DNA from: RGDT01 sp964630925 | GTDB lineage: Bacteria > Planctomycetota > Planctomycetia > Gemmatales > Gemmataceae | DNA: 64,000 bases | Assembly: GCA_964630925.1 (NCBI GenBank) | Contig: CAZVZK010000008.1 | Location: 62,001 to 126,000, forward strand | Direction: 5' to 3' | Part shown: one piece after another, positions 39,931 through 49,431 of the stretch | How positions within the stretch are numbered: position 1 is the first letter of the stretch | Layout of the letters: each line of letters begins with the position of its first letter | Translations under genes and position numbers: made by a program | The notes under the pieces: model-generated | Told to the model about the DNA's origin: nothing | Databases searched by the model: none | The model's input: only the letters and a program-made list of their open reading frames with translations

Positions 39931-42900
39931 ATGAACGCCCTCGTCCCCGCCCTGGCCGCCCTGGCCGCCCTCGCCGTCGCCCCCAGGCCCACCCTGGACG
40001 CGGTGCAGGCCGCCCTCGTCCGCCAGCGCGACGCCCTCTGGGCCGAGGCCAACGCCCACGCCGCCGCCGGACGCGACGGCCAGGCCCACGCCGCCGCCCT
40101 CCGCGTCCTCGACCTGGAGAAGCGCGTCTTCGGCCCGCGCCACCCCGAGTGCGACGGCACCCAGTACTTCCTCGCGGGCATCGACGAGCGTGCGGGCCGC
40201 TGGGACGACGCCGTCGCCCGCCACCGCGAGGTCGTGGCGGGCTGGGCCGTCCTCGGCCTGGAGGGGAACGGCAGCCTCGCCGAGGCCCGCGTCCGCCTCG
40301 CCGACGCCGTCGCCCGCCCCGGGCTCTCGCCGGCACAACGCCGCGACGCCGCCGAGTCCGAACGCCTCTCCGCCGAGGTCAAGGCCCTCCGCACGGGCAA
40401 GGAGCCCGCGAAGGCCGTGCCCCTCGCCCGCCGTGGCCTGGAGCTGGCCGAGCGCTCCCTCGGCCCCGGCCACTGGGCCACCGCGCGGGCCAGGGGCCAG
40501 CTCGCCCTCCTCCTCACCATGACGGGCAAGTACGCCGAGGCCCAGGCCCTGTTCGAGAATGCCATCGCCGTCCTGGGGGAGCAGCTCGGGGACGGCCACG
40601 ACGAGACGGTCAACGCCCTGAACGGGCTGTCCTCCCTGTACCAGCTCATGGGCGACGGCCGCAAGGCGCTCCCGCTCACGCGCCGCGTCCTCGCCGGGTG
40701 CCGGCGCATCCTCTCGCCGGCCGACCCGCGCATCTACGACGTCGCCGCCAGGCTCGCCGTCCTGCTCCGCGACACGGGCCTCCTGGCCGAGGCCCTCCCC
40801 CTGTTCGGGCGTGTCCTCGCCTACCGCCGCGAGGTCTTCGGGCCCAGGTCCGCCGGCGTCGGGGAGGCCCTCGTGGACATCGCCCATGTCCACTTCGTGG
40901 CCGGACGCTTCGCCCGCGCCGAGGCCGTCTGCCGCGAGGGCCTCGCCGTGCAGCGCGCCGCCCTCGGCCCGCGCCACCCGCTCACCGCCACGGCGATGAG
41001 CAACCTCGCCGGCACCCTCCTCGCCCTCGGGCGGCACGAGGAGGCGATGGCCGTGGCCCGCCAGGCCCTCAAGGCCCACCGCGACGGCGAGGGCGTCCGC
41101 ACCTCCCACTACGCCTTCGCCCTCAACACCCTCGGCCTGATCCACAAGGACACCGGGGCGTACGACGAGGCCGCCCGCCTGTTCCGCCAGGCCCTCGACG
41201 CCCACAAGGCCGCCAGGGGCGAGGGCCACCCGGAGTCGGTCGTCTTCCTCAACAACCTCGGCGTCGCCCTCAGCGAAGCCGCCGCCAGGGACGACACCCG
41301 CCGCGACGACCTGCTCCACGAGGCCCTCGCCCTCGCCGGGCGCGTCTCACGCATCATCCGCGCCTCCGTCGGCCCCGAACACCACCTCTACGCCACCAGC
41401 CTCAACAACCTGGCCACCCAGCTCAACGAGATGGGGGACGCCCACCGCGCCGACGTCCTCCTCGGCCAGGCCGTGCGGCTGACGGCGGCGGCCTTCGGGG
41501 AGCGTCACCCCGCCTACGCCACCTACCTGAAGAACGCCGCCGCCGTCCGGGGCGACGTGGGGATGGCACGCCGCGCCCTCGCCCTGCACCGCGACCTGCT
41601 CGGCGAACGCCACCCCCAGTACGCGGCCGCGCTGCACACCCTCGCCGCCGTCCTCGCCCGCCGCGGGGACCTCGTCGCCGCCCGCGAGGCCGCCGGGCGG
41701 GCGCTCGCCGCCACCTTCACCAATCTCCGCGACGACGCCGCCGTCCAGTCCGACCGCCAGCTCCTCGCCGCCGCCGCGACGCGCCGCCACCACCTGCACC
41801 TCCGGCTGTCCCTCCGCGACGCGGGCGGTTACGGCGACGTGGTCGCGTGGAAGGGCGCCGCGCTCCTCGGGCAGCAGGAGCGCCGCCTCTTCGCGCGCCT
41901 CGCCGCCGACCCCGCCGCCAAGGAGGCGGCCGCACGCCTCGGCGACGCCACACGCCGCCTCGCCATGCTCGCCGCCTCGCCGTCGGCCACGCGCGCCGCC
42001 CTCGACGCCCTCACCCTCGAACAGTCGGAGGCGCAGGCCGAGCTGTCACGCCTCTCCGCCGGCTTCCGCAAGGAGCGCGCCGAGCAGTTGCCCACCCCCG
42101 AGGCCGTCGCCAGGGCCCTGCCGGACGGCGCGGCCCTGGTCGATTACTTCGCCTACACCCGGTTCCACGCCAGGGGCGAGGTGCGGGGCGAGGAGCACCT
42201 CGCCGCCTTCGTCAGCCGCAAGGGCCGCGGCGTGGTACGCATCGACCTCGGCCCGTCGATGCCGGGCCGCCGGGCCGCCGACGCCTGGCGCGAGGCCATC
42301 ACCCGCGGCGGCGGCGGCGAGGACGAGGCCGCCCGCCTGCACGCGATCGTCTGGAAGCCCCTGCTGAAGCACCTCGAAGGCGTGAAGTCCGTCCTCGTCT
42401 GCCCCGACGGCGCGCTGGCGCGTGTCCCGTTCGCCGCCCTGCCGGGGTCGAAGGCGGGGACGTATCTGCTGGAGGAGATGCCGGTCTCGGTCGTCCCGTC
42501 GCCGCGGACGCTCTTCCGCGCCGCCGAGGCGGCCCCGGCGAACGCCTCGCTCCTCACCGTGGGCGGCGTCGAGTTCGGCAAGGGGTGGGCCGCCCTGCCG
42601 GCCACCGCGTCGGAGGCGCGTGGCGTCGAGGGCAGCTTCCGCGCCTTCTTCCCGCGCGGGTCGGTGACGGCCCTGACCGGGCGCGGCGCCGCCCGCGAGC
42701 CCGCCGCCCGTGCGATGGAGAAACACCCCTATGTCCATCTCGCCACCCACGGCTACTTCGCCGAGAAGGAGGGCCGCGACCCCCTCCTGTCCGGGGGCAT
42801 CGTCCTGGCCGGCGACGCCGTGTTGACGGCGTTGGAGGTGGCGGAGCTGGACCTGTCGCGCTGCCGCCTCGCCGTGCTGAGCGCGTGCGAGACGGGGCTG

Positions 42901-43233
42901 GGCAAGGACGCCGCCGGCGAGGGCCTGCTGGGGCTGCAACGCGCCTTCCAGGTGGCGGGCGCCGGCAGCGTCGTCGCGTCGCTGTGGAAGGTGCCCGATG
43001 GGGCGACGGCGGCGCTGATGGAGCGCTTCTACGCCAACCTGTGGCGGCGGGGCATGACGCGCGCCGAGGCGCTGCGCGAGGCCCAGCTCTTCGTCCTCAA
43101 CCACGGCCGCAGGCACCCCGAGGTCGTGCGCGGCCTGACGCTCCCAAGCGGCACGACCACCATGAAGCCGAAGGACGGGCGGACGCCGCCCTTCCACTGG
43201 GCCGCCTGGGCCCTCTCGGGGGACTGGAGATGA
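39931..43233 (+). CDS. CHAT-TPR caspase-like protein, array member 2
   Basis: An 1100-aa protein, the longest of the array. Hydrophobic start (MNALVPALAALAALAVAPRP). About nine TPR_12-type repeats at 100-620 (YAFALNNLGLIHKDTGAYDE is typical in form: YAFALNTLGLIHKDTGAYDE). CHAT domain with His940 (HLATHGYF) and Cys986 (LSACETGLG), ending FHWAAWALSGDWR. Only one base separates it from the previous stop. The Shine-Dalgarno GGAG is supplied by the final Trp-Arg codons of the previous gene. Its last 172 bp up to the next start are identical to the end of member 3. Confidence 0.88.
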   Translation: MNALVPALAALAALAVAPRPTLDAVQAALVRQRDALWAEANAHAAAGRDGQAHAAALRVLDLEKRVFGPRHPECDGTQYFLAGIDERAGRWDDAVARHREVVAGWAVLGLEGNGSLAEARVRLADAVARPGLSPAQRRDAAESERLSAEVKALRTGKEPAKAVPLARRGLELAERSLGPGHWATARARGQLALLLTMTGKYAEAQALFENAIAVLGEQLGDGHDETVNALNGLSSLYQLMGDGRKALPLTRRVLAGCRRILSPADPRIYDVAARLAVLLRDTGLLAEALPLFGRVLAYRREVFGPRSAGVGEALVDIAHVHFVAGRFARAEAVCREGLAVQRAALGPRHPLTATAMSNLAGTLLALGRHEEAMAVARQALKAHRDGEGVRTSHYAFALNTLGLIHKDTGAYDEAARLFRQALDAHKAARGEGHPESVVFLNNLGVALSEAAARDDTRRDDLLHEALALAGRVSRIIRASVGPEHHLYATSLNNLATQLNEMGDAHRADVLLGQAVRLTAAAFGERHPAYATYLKNAAAVRGDVGMARRALALHRDLLGERHPQYAAALHTLAAVLARRGDLVAAREAAGRALAATFTNLRDDAAVQSDRQLLAAAATRRHHLHLRLSLRDAGGYGDVVAWKGAALLGQQERRLFARLAADPAAKEAAARLGDATRRLAMLAASPSATRAALDALTLEQSEAQAELSRLSAGFRKERAEQLPTPEAVARALPDGAALVDYFAYTRFHARGEVRGEEHLAAFVSRKGRGVVRIDLGPSMPGRRAADAWREAITRGGGGEDEAARLHAIVWKPLLKHLEGVKSVLVCPDGALARVPFAALPGSKAGTYLLEEMPVSVVPSPRTLFRAAEAAPANASLLTVGGVEFGKGWAALPATASEARGVEGSFRAFFPRGSVTALTGRGAAREPAARAMEKHPYVHLATHGYFAEKEGRDPLLSGGIVLAGDAVLTALEVAELDLSRCRLAVLSACETGLGKDAAGEGLLGLQRAFQVAGAGSVVASLWKVPDGATAALMERFYANLWRRGMTRAEALREAQLFVLNHGRRHPEVVRGLTLPSGTTTMKPKDGRTPPFHWAAWALSGDWR

Positions 43234-46200
43234 ACGCGCTGATCCTCCTCCTGGGGCTTCACATGGCGCCGCCGGCGGTGTTGACGCCGGCGCAGTCGGC
43301 CCGTCAGGCCGAGGCCGAGAAGCTGATCGCCAGGGCCGACGCCGAGTGGACCGCCGGGCGTCACGCCGAGGGTTGCGTGCTGGGCGAGCGCGCCCTCACC
43401 CTGGAGCGGGATCTCTTCGGGGAGGTCCGCGCCTCGCGACACCCCTGGCTCGACGGCCTGGCCCGTGCCCGGCAGATGCTCGGCCAGCACGAGCGTGCCG
43501 TGAAGGCCCGGCAGGAGATCTTCGACGGGTTCGAGCGCTGGCGCGGCGCCTCGCACTGGCTGGCCGCCTGGCCCCGCCTCGACCTCGAGGACGCGCGGGA
43601 GGCCGCACGCCGCACGTCCGCCCAGGCCGACGCCCTGGCCCGCGCCGATGTCCTGGTGAGCGAGGCCGAGCGGCACCGCAAGGCGCGGGTGTATGAGGCG
43701 GCCATCAAGGCGGCCCGGCAGGCGGCGGGCCTGACCCGCGAGGCGGTGGGTGAGAAGCACACCCGCCACGCGTCCGCCCTGTCGGAGCTGGGCCTGACCC
43801 TGTACGAGGCCGGCGACTGGAAGGCGGCCCTGACGCCGCTCCGCCAGGCCCACGCGGTGCGCGTCGCGACGCTCGGCGCCGGCCACCCCGACACCCTGGG
43901 CACGCTGTTCCATCTGGCGCTGGCCCTGGCGGCGAAGGGCGACACCGAGTCGGCCCTGCCCCTGATGCGCCGCGTGCTGGCCGGCATGCACGCCGCCCAC
44001 GGCGCGTCCTCTCCTGAGTACGGCGATGGCCTGACCGGCGTCGCCTCGGTGCTCCGGGCGGCGGGCGAGCACCGCCGCTGCCTGCCCCTGCTGGCGCGGG
44101 CGGCCTCGGCCGCCCGCGCCGCCCACGGCGAGCGCGCCGCCGAATTCGCCGTCGCCCTGAACAACCTCGCCGTCATGCACGTCGAGGTGGGCGACCCGCG
44201 CGCGGCGCTGCCGCTGTATCTCCGCGCCCTCGGCGTGATGCGGGCCACCGTCGGCGAGCGGCACCCCCACTTCGCGGCCGCCCTGTTCAACATCGCCGCG
44301 CTGATGGCCAAGACGGGCGACGAATTGCAGGCGCTGGGCCTCTACGAGAGGGCCCTCCGCATCCGCCGCGAGTCCCTCGGACGCAGGCACCCCCTCGTGG
44401 CCGAGACGCTCTGCGGCCTGGCGCGGCTGCACATGAACCTCGGCCAGAGCCCGGAGGCCCTCGCGCTGTACCGCGAGGCCCTCGCCCTGACGCCGGAGGG
44501 GGCGCCGCAGCACACGGACACGCTCATCCAGCTCGCCGAGGTCCACATGCGGATGAGGGACAACGCGGCGGCCCTGGAGGCCGGCCGCCGCGCCCTCACC
44601 GCCGCCGGGCGCCATCCGCGGCGGGGCGAGGCGCTGGTCGCCCTCGCGAAGGTCCACAGGGCGATGGGCGAGCCTGACAGGGCCCTCACGCTGGTCCGCG
44701 AGGCGCTGGGGATCTACTACGGGGCCCTGGGCGCACGCCACCCGAAACGCCCCGAGAGCCTCCTCCTGGCGGCGACATTGTGGTCGGCACTGGGCCGGCC
44801 GGAGGAGGCCGCCCGTCTCGCCGACCAGGCCCTGGACGTGCTGGAGGCCCGCGGCCGCGACCACGCCACGTTCCAGTCCGAGCGGCAGCAGCTCGACGCC
44901 ACGAAGACCTTCCACGCCGGTCTCGACATCCGCCTGTCGCTCGACGTGCCCGGCGCCTACCGGCACGTCCTGGCGGCGCGCGGGGCCGTGCTGCTCGGCC
45001 AGCAGCGCCGCCGGCTGTTCGCCCGCCTCGCGGGCGCCGAACGCCCCGAGGTCCGCGAGCTGACCTTCGAGCTGCGGTCGGCCACGCGCCGGCTGGTGTC
45101 GGCCCCCGCCGACGCCGACCTCATCGGGCGCAAGGAGGCGCTGGAGGGCCGCCTCGCGACGCTCGCCGCCGACTTCCGCCGCGGCCAGGAGCGGCCCACG
45201 CCGGAGGGCGTGGCCGCGGCCCTGCCGGAGGGGGCGGTCCTGGTGGACTACTTCTTCCACCGGCGGATCGACAACGCCGGACGCCACTCGGCGGAATATC
45301 GGCTGACCGCCTTCGTCCTCTCGAAGGGCGCGGCGGCGGCCCGGTTCGACCTCGGCCCGGCGCCGCCGGTGGAGGCCGCCGTGGCGGCCTGGAGGAAGGC
45401 CGCCGCACGCGGGGAGGACGCCGCCGCCGAGGGGGCCGCCCTCCGCAAGCTGCTGCTGGCCCCGCTGGCGAAACGTCTCGCGGGGGCGAAGACGCTCCTC
45501 GTCTGCCCCGACAGGGCCATCGCCGCCGTCCCCCTGGGCGCGCTGCCCGGCGAGAAGCCCGGCTCGTACCTGCTGGAGGAGATGGCCGTCGCCGTCCTGC
45601 CGTCGCCGGGCGCCCTGGTCGGCGGGGCAGGGGCCGAGGGCGGCGCGCCTTCCCTGCTGGCGGTCGGCGGCGTGGACTTCGGCAAGCGGAAGTGGACGCC
45701 CCTGCCGGGGACCGGGCGCGAGGCCGACACCGTCGCGGCCGCCTTCCGTGTCGCCGGCGGCACGGCGGCGTCCCTCTCTGGCAAGCGGGCCACGAAGGCC
45801 GCCGTGGCCGGCGCGATGGAGGCCGCCGGGTACTGCCACCTGGCGACCCACGGGTACTTCTCGCCGGGCGGACGCGGGGTCGAGGGCCTCAGCCCGCTCC
45901 TGGCCTCCGGGCTCGTCCTGGCGGAAGGGGCCGACGACGCCGAGGGGGCCCTGACGGCGCTGGAGGTGGCGGAGCTGGACCTGTCGCGGTGCCGGCTCGC
46001 GGTGCTGTCGGCGTGCGAGACGGGGCTGGGTGTGGAGGCGTCCGGCGAGGGCCTGTTGGGCATGCAGCGTGCCTTCCAGATCGCCGGGGCACGCTCCGTC
46101 GTCGCCAGCCTGTGGAAGGTGCCGGACGGGGCGACGGCCACACTGATGGAGCGCTTCTACGCCAACCTGTGGCGGAAGGGGATGACGAAGTTGGAGGCGC

Positions 46201-46361
46201 TGCGCGAGGCCCAGCTCTTCGTCCTCAACCACGGCCGCAGGCACCCCGAGGTCGTGCGCGGCCTGACGCTCCCAAGCGGCACGACCACCATGAAGCCGAA
46301 GGACGGGCGGACGCCGCCCTTCCACTGGGCCGCCTGGGCCCTCTCGGGGGACTGGAGATGA
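43230..46361 (+). CDS. CHAT-TPR caspase-like protein, array member 3
   Basis: A 1043-aa protein. Start MNALILLLGLHMAPPAVL, TPRs at about 160-520 (FAVALNNLAVMHVEVGDPRA), linker, CHAT domain with His874 (HLATHGYF) and Cys929 (LSACETGLG). The ATG overlaps the previous TGA (ATGA) and uses GGAG in the preceding DWR codons. Its 3' end is identical to that of member 2 over 172 bp, although the rest of the two genes has clearly diverged. Confidence 0.88.
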   Translation: MNALILLLGLHMAPPAVLTPAQSARQAEAEKLIARADAEWTAGRHAEGCVLGERALTLERDLFGEVRASRHPWLDGLARARQMLGQHERAVKARQEIFDGFERWRGASHWLAAWPRLDLEDAREAARRTSAQADALARADVLVSEAERHRKARVYEAAIKAARQAAGLTREAVGEKHTRHASALSELGLTLYEAGDWKAALTPLRQAHAVRVATLGAGHPDTLGTLFHLALALAAKGDTESALPLMRRVLAGMHAAHGASSPEYGDGLTGVASVLRAAGEHRRCLPLLARAASAARAAHGERAAEFAVALNNLAVMHVEVGDPRAALPLYLRALGVMRATVGERHPHFAAALFNIAALMAKTGDELQALGLYERALRIRRESLGRRHPLVAETLCGLARLHMNLGQSPEALALYREALALTPEGAPQHTDTLIQLAEVHMRMRDNAAALEAGRRALTAAGRHPRRGEALVALAKVHRAMGEPDRALTLVREALGIYYGALGARHPKRPESLLLAATLWSALGRPEEAARLADQALDVLEARGRDHATFQSERQQLDATKTFHAGLDIRLSLDVPGAYRHVLAARGAVLLGQQRRRLFARLAGAERPEVRELTFELRSATRRLVSAPADADLIGRKEALEGRLATLAADFRRGQERPTPEGVAAALPEGAVLVDYFFHRRIDNAGRHSAEYRLTAFVLSKGAAAARFDLGPAPPVEAAVAAWRKAAARGEDAAAEGAALRKLLLAPLAKRLAGAKTLLVCPDRAIAAVPLGALPGEKPGSYLLEEMAVAVLPSPGALVGGAGAEGGAPSLLAVGGVDFGKRKWTPLPGTGREADTVAAAFRVAGGTAASLSGKRATKAAVAGAMEAAGYCHLATHGYFSPGGRGVEGLSPLLASGLVLAEGADDAEGALTALEVAELDLSRCRLAVLSACETGLGVEASGEGLLGMQRAFQIAGARSVVASLWKVPDGATATLMERFYANLWRKGMTKLEALREAQLFVLNHGRRHPEVVRGLTLPSGTTTMKPKDGRTPPFHWAAWALSGDWR

Positions 46362-49300
46362 ACGCCCTCGCCATCCTCCTCTGTCTCGCTGCCGGGCCGA
46401 TCCTGCTCCCGGCGGGGACGGCCGCCCGCCTGCGTGACGCCGAGCGTCATTTCGCCGAGGCCATCAAGGCGGGGGCCGCCAAGGACGTGGCGCGGGTCAT
46501 CGGCCTCATCGAGCGCGGGCTGGCCGCGGAGCGCGAGGCGTGGGGCGGCGAGGTCCGGGCGTCACGCCTGGACTGGCTCCTCGGCCTGGCGTCGCTGCGC
46601 GGCCAGGCCGGCGATCACGACGCAGCCGCCGCGATCGTCGGCGAGGCCATCCGCACGCTGACGCGCCTGCACGGCCCCGCGCACTGGCGCGTCACCGACG
46701 CCCGCTGGAGGCTCGCCGAGGTACGCCGCACTCCCGAGGAGCGACAGAAGATCGCCCGCCTCGCGTCCGCGCCGCCGGCCGAGGCGGTGCGGGCGTCCGC
46801 CGCCCTCCTCGGCGAGAGGCACCCAGCCCACGCCGACGCCCTGCACCGCCTGGGCAAGGCGCACTGGGAGGCCGGGGAGTACGCCCAGGCTGTCGTCGCG
46901 ATTCGGCGCGGCCTCGCCGTCCGCGTCGCCGCCCTCGGCGAGGACCACCCCGACACCTTCCGCTCGCTCCACTCCCTCGCCGCCGCCCTCCAGTCCGACG
47001 GACGCCACGAGGAGTCCCTCGCCCCCGCCCGCCGCTCCGAGGCCGCCGCCCGGGCCATTTTCGGCCCCGGGTCGGGCCGCCATGCGGAGGCCCTCATGAT
47101 CCTCAGCGGCGCCCACCGCGGTCTGGGCGAGCACCGCCGCGCCCTGCCCCTCCTGCGTCGCGCCCTGGCGGCGCACGAGGCCGAGGGGGACCGCGAGAGC
47201 GTGGCCCTCGCCCTGAACAACCTCGGCACCCTCCTGCACGAGATGGGCGACACGCCCGCCGCCCTTTCGCTTACGCGCCGGGCGGTGGAGGCGGTCCGCG
47301 CCGCCTTCGGCGAACGCGGCGTCGAATTCTCCACCGCACTCAACAACATGGCCGGCCTGTGCCGCGAGATGGGCGACCACGAGGAGTCCGTCGCCCTGTC
47401 CCGAAAGGTATTTGAGTCGCGGCTCGCCTCCCCCGGCCGCCGCCACCCGTTGACCGCCCAGGCCGCCAACAACCTCGCGCTCGCGCTCCAGAAGGCCGGC
47501 AAGCCCGACGAGGCCCTCCCCCTCTTCAAGGAGGCACTGGCCCTCTACAAGGGCTCGGCGGGGGTGCGCCACCCCGAGTACGGCGCGTGCCTCCAGAACC
47601 TCGCCGGCCTGCACCTGGCCCGCCGCTCCCTCGACGAGGCCCTGTCCACCGCCAAGGAGGCGGCGGCCCTCACGCGCGTCTCCGCCGGCGGCGGCCACCC
47701 GTCGCACGCCCTCGCCCTCAACCTCCTCGGCGAGGTGCTTCGCGTGCGCGGCGATCACGATGCCGCCCTCCCCCTGTACCGCCAGGCGCTCGGCATCCAG
47801 CGGGCCGCCCTCGGGGAACGCCACCACGCCTCCGCCAATACGCTGGGCAACGCCGCCGCCGCGTGGGCCGCCCTCGGCCACGCGCGCGAGGCCGGGCGCC
47901 TCGCCGAACGCTCCCTGGCCCTCTCCGAGGCCCACCTCCGCCGTGCCGCCGACGCCCAGCCCGAACGCGAGCAGTTGGCCGCCGCCGACGCCTTCCGCCA
48001 CCACCTCGACGTCCTCCTGTCCATCGACAGAGGCCCCGCCGTCTACCGCCATGTCCTGGCCGCACGGGGCGCCGTCCTCCTCGCCCAGCGCTCGCGGCGG
48101 GTGTTCGCCGGCCTGCGCGCCGACACCGACCCGGAGGTGCGGACGCTGGCCGCCGCGTCGCGCTCCGCCGGCAGGGCGCTCGCCACGCTGCCGGCGTCAC
48201 GCGGCGGCGAGGCCGGCGCCCTCGCACGCCGCAAGGAGGAGATCGACCGCCGCCTCGCCTCCCTCGCCGCCGGCTTCCGCCAGGAGGGGCAGGCCGTCAC
48301 CCCGGACGCCGTCGCCGCCGCCCTGCCGGAGGGCGCCGCCCTCATCGACTACTTCTTCTACCGGCGGCGGGACTTCAAGGCCGGGAGTTACACACATCAC
48401 CTGGCGGCGTTCGTCCTGCGCCGCGGCCGCCCCGTGGTGCGCCTCGATCTCGGCGACGCCTCCCCCATCGAGCGGGCCGTCAACGCCTGGGTGCGGGCCG
48501 CGTCGCGCGGCCTGAACGCCGACGGCTCCGCCCTGCGCCGCATGGTCTGGCTGCCCGTGGAGGCCCACCTGGGCGGGGCGCGATCCGTCTTCATCGGCCC
48601 CGACGGGGCCCTGGCCTGGCTGCCCTTCGCGGCCCTGCCGGGCGCGAAGGGCGGGGCCTACCTACTCGAAGAGGTGACGTTCACGACGCTGCCGACGGCA
48701 CGCCTCCTCTTCGCCGCGCCGGCGGCGCCCGCCGCCCCCTCGCTCTTCACGCTGGGGGGCCTCGACTACGCGCCGCGGCCGTGGGCCCCCCTGCCGGCCA
48801 CGGCCGCGGAGGCGTCCGCCGTCGCCGCCCGGTTCCGCACGCGCTTCCCGGAGGGGAGGGCCGCCACGCTCGCGGGCAAGGCCGGCGGACGTGACGCCGT
48901 GTGCCGCGCCCTGGAGGCCGCCCGCTTCATCCACCTGGCCACGCACGGGTATTCCTTCGCGCCCGCCGCCGGCCGCCACCCCTTGCTCGCGTCCGGCGTC
49001 GCCGTCTCGGGCGAGGATCTGACGGCGCTGGAGGTCGCCGAGCTGGACCTCACCCGCGCCGACCTGGCGGTCCTGTCGGCGTGCCAGACCGGCGTCGGCA
49101 AGGAGGCGTCCGGCGAGGGCCTCCTCGGCCTCCAGCGCGCCTTCCAGGTCGCCGGGTGCCGCAGCGTCGTCGCGTCCCTCTGGAGCGTGCCGGACCGCGC
49201 CACGGCGGTCCTGATGGAGCGTTTCTACGCCAACCTGTGGGGCCGGGGCATGACGCGCGCCGAGGCGCTGCGCGAGGCCCAGCTCTTCGTCCTCAACCAC

Positions 49301-49429
49301 GGGATGCGCCACCCCGAGGTCGTCCGCGGCTTGACACTCCCCAGCGGGACGACGACGATGAAGGCGAAGGACGGACGCACGCCCCCCTTCCACTGGGCCG
49401 CCTGGGTGTTATCCGGCGACTGGAGGTGA
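46358..49429 (+). CDS. CHAT-TPR caspase-like protein, array member 4
   Basis: A 1023-aa protein. Start MNALAILLCLAAGPILLPAG, TPRs at about 150-530 (FSTALNNMAGLCREMGDHEE), CHAT domain with His863 (HLATHGYS) and Cys909 in a slightly variant motif (LSACQTGVG, Gln and Val for the usual Glu and Leu). It ends FHWAAWVLSGDWR. ATGA overlap with member 3. The dyad is intact, so it is likely active; the changed residues flanking Cys may alter specificity. Confidence 0.88.
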   Translation: MNALAILLCLAAGPILLPAGTAARLRDAERHFAEAIKAGAAKDVARVIGLIERGLAAEREAWGGEVRASRLDWLLGLASLRGQAGDHDAAAAIVGEAIRTLTRLHGPAHWRVTDARWRLAEVRRTPEERQKIARLASAPPAEAVRASAALLGERHPAHADALHRLGKAHWEAGEYAQAVVAIRRGLAVRVAALGEDHPDTFRSLHSLAAALQSDGRHEESLAPARRSEAAARAIFGPGSGRHAEALMILSGAHRGLGEHRRALPLLRRALAAHEAEGDRESVALALNNLGTLLHEMGDTPAALSLTRRAVEAVRAAFGERGVEFSTALNNMAGLCREMGDHEESVALSRKVFESRLASPGRRHPLTAQAANNLALALQKAGKPDEALPLFKEALALYKGSAGVRHPEYGACLQNLAGLHLARRSLDEALSTAKEAAALTRVSAGGGHPSHALALNLLGEVLRVRGDHDAALPLYRQALGIQRAALGERHHASANTLGNAAAAWAALGHAREAGRLAERSLALSEAHLRRAADAQPEREQLAAADAFRHHLDVLLSIDRGPAVYRHVLAARGAVLLAQRSRRVFAGLRADTDPEVRTLAAASRSAGRALATLPASRGGEAGALARRKEEIDRRLASLAAGFRQEGQAVTPDAVAAALPEGAALIDYFFYRRRDFKAGSYTHHLAAFVLRRGRPVVRLDLGDASPIERAVNAWVRAASRGLNADGSALRRMVWLPVEAHLGGARSVFIGPDGALAWLPFAALPGAKGGAYLLEEVTFTTLPTARLLFAAPAAPAAPSLFTLGGLDYAPRPWAPLPATAAEASAVAARFRTRFPEGRAATLAGKAGGRDAVCRALEAARFIHLATHGYSFAPAAGRHPLLASGVAVSGEDLTALEVAELDLTRADLAVLSACQTGVGKEASGEGLLGLQRAFQVAGCRSVVASLWSVPDRATAVLMERFYANLWGRGMTRAEALREAQLFVLNHGMRHPEVVRGLTLPSGTTTMKAKDGRTPPFHWAAWVLSGDWR

Positions 49430-49431
49430 CC

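Noticed and set aside
36042..40733. Very long open frame (over 1500 codons) on the minus strand opposite the kinase and CHAT genes
   Set aside because: Pure antisense of high-GC genes: Arg/Gly/Ala-rich, no domains, while the plus strand encodes clear kinase and CHAT motifs.
40149..43229. In-frame open sequence upstream of CHAT member 3 that would extend it to over 2000 aa
   Set aside because: It overlaps member 2 in another frame and is low-complexity Arg/Pro; the real start is the ATGA overlap with export-like MNALILLL.
43029..46325. 1098-codon minus-strand frame opposite CHAT array member 3
   Set aside because: Its composition mirrors the third-position GC bias of the sense gene; no start signal or family features.
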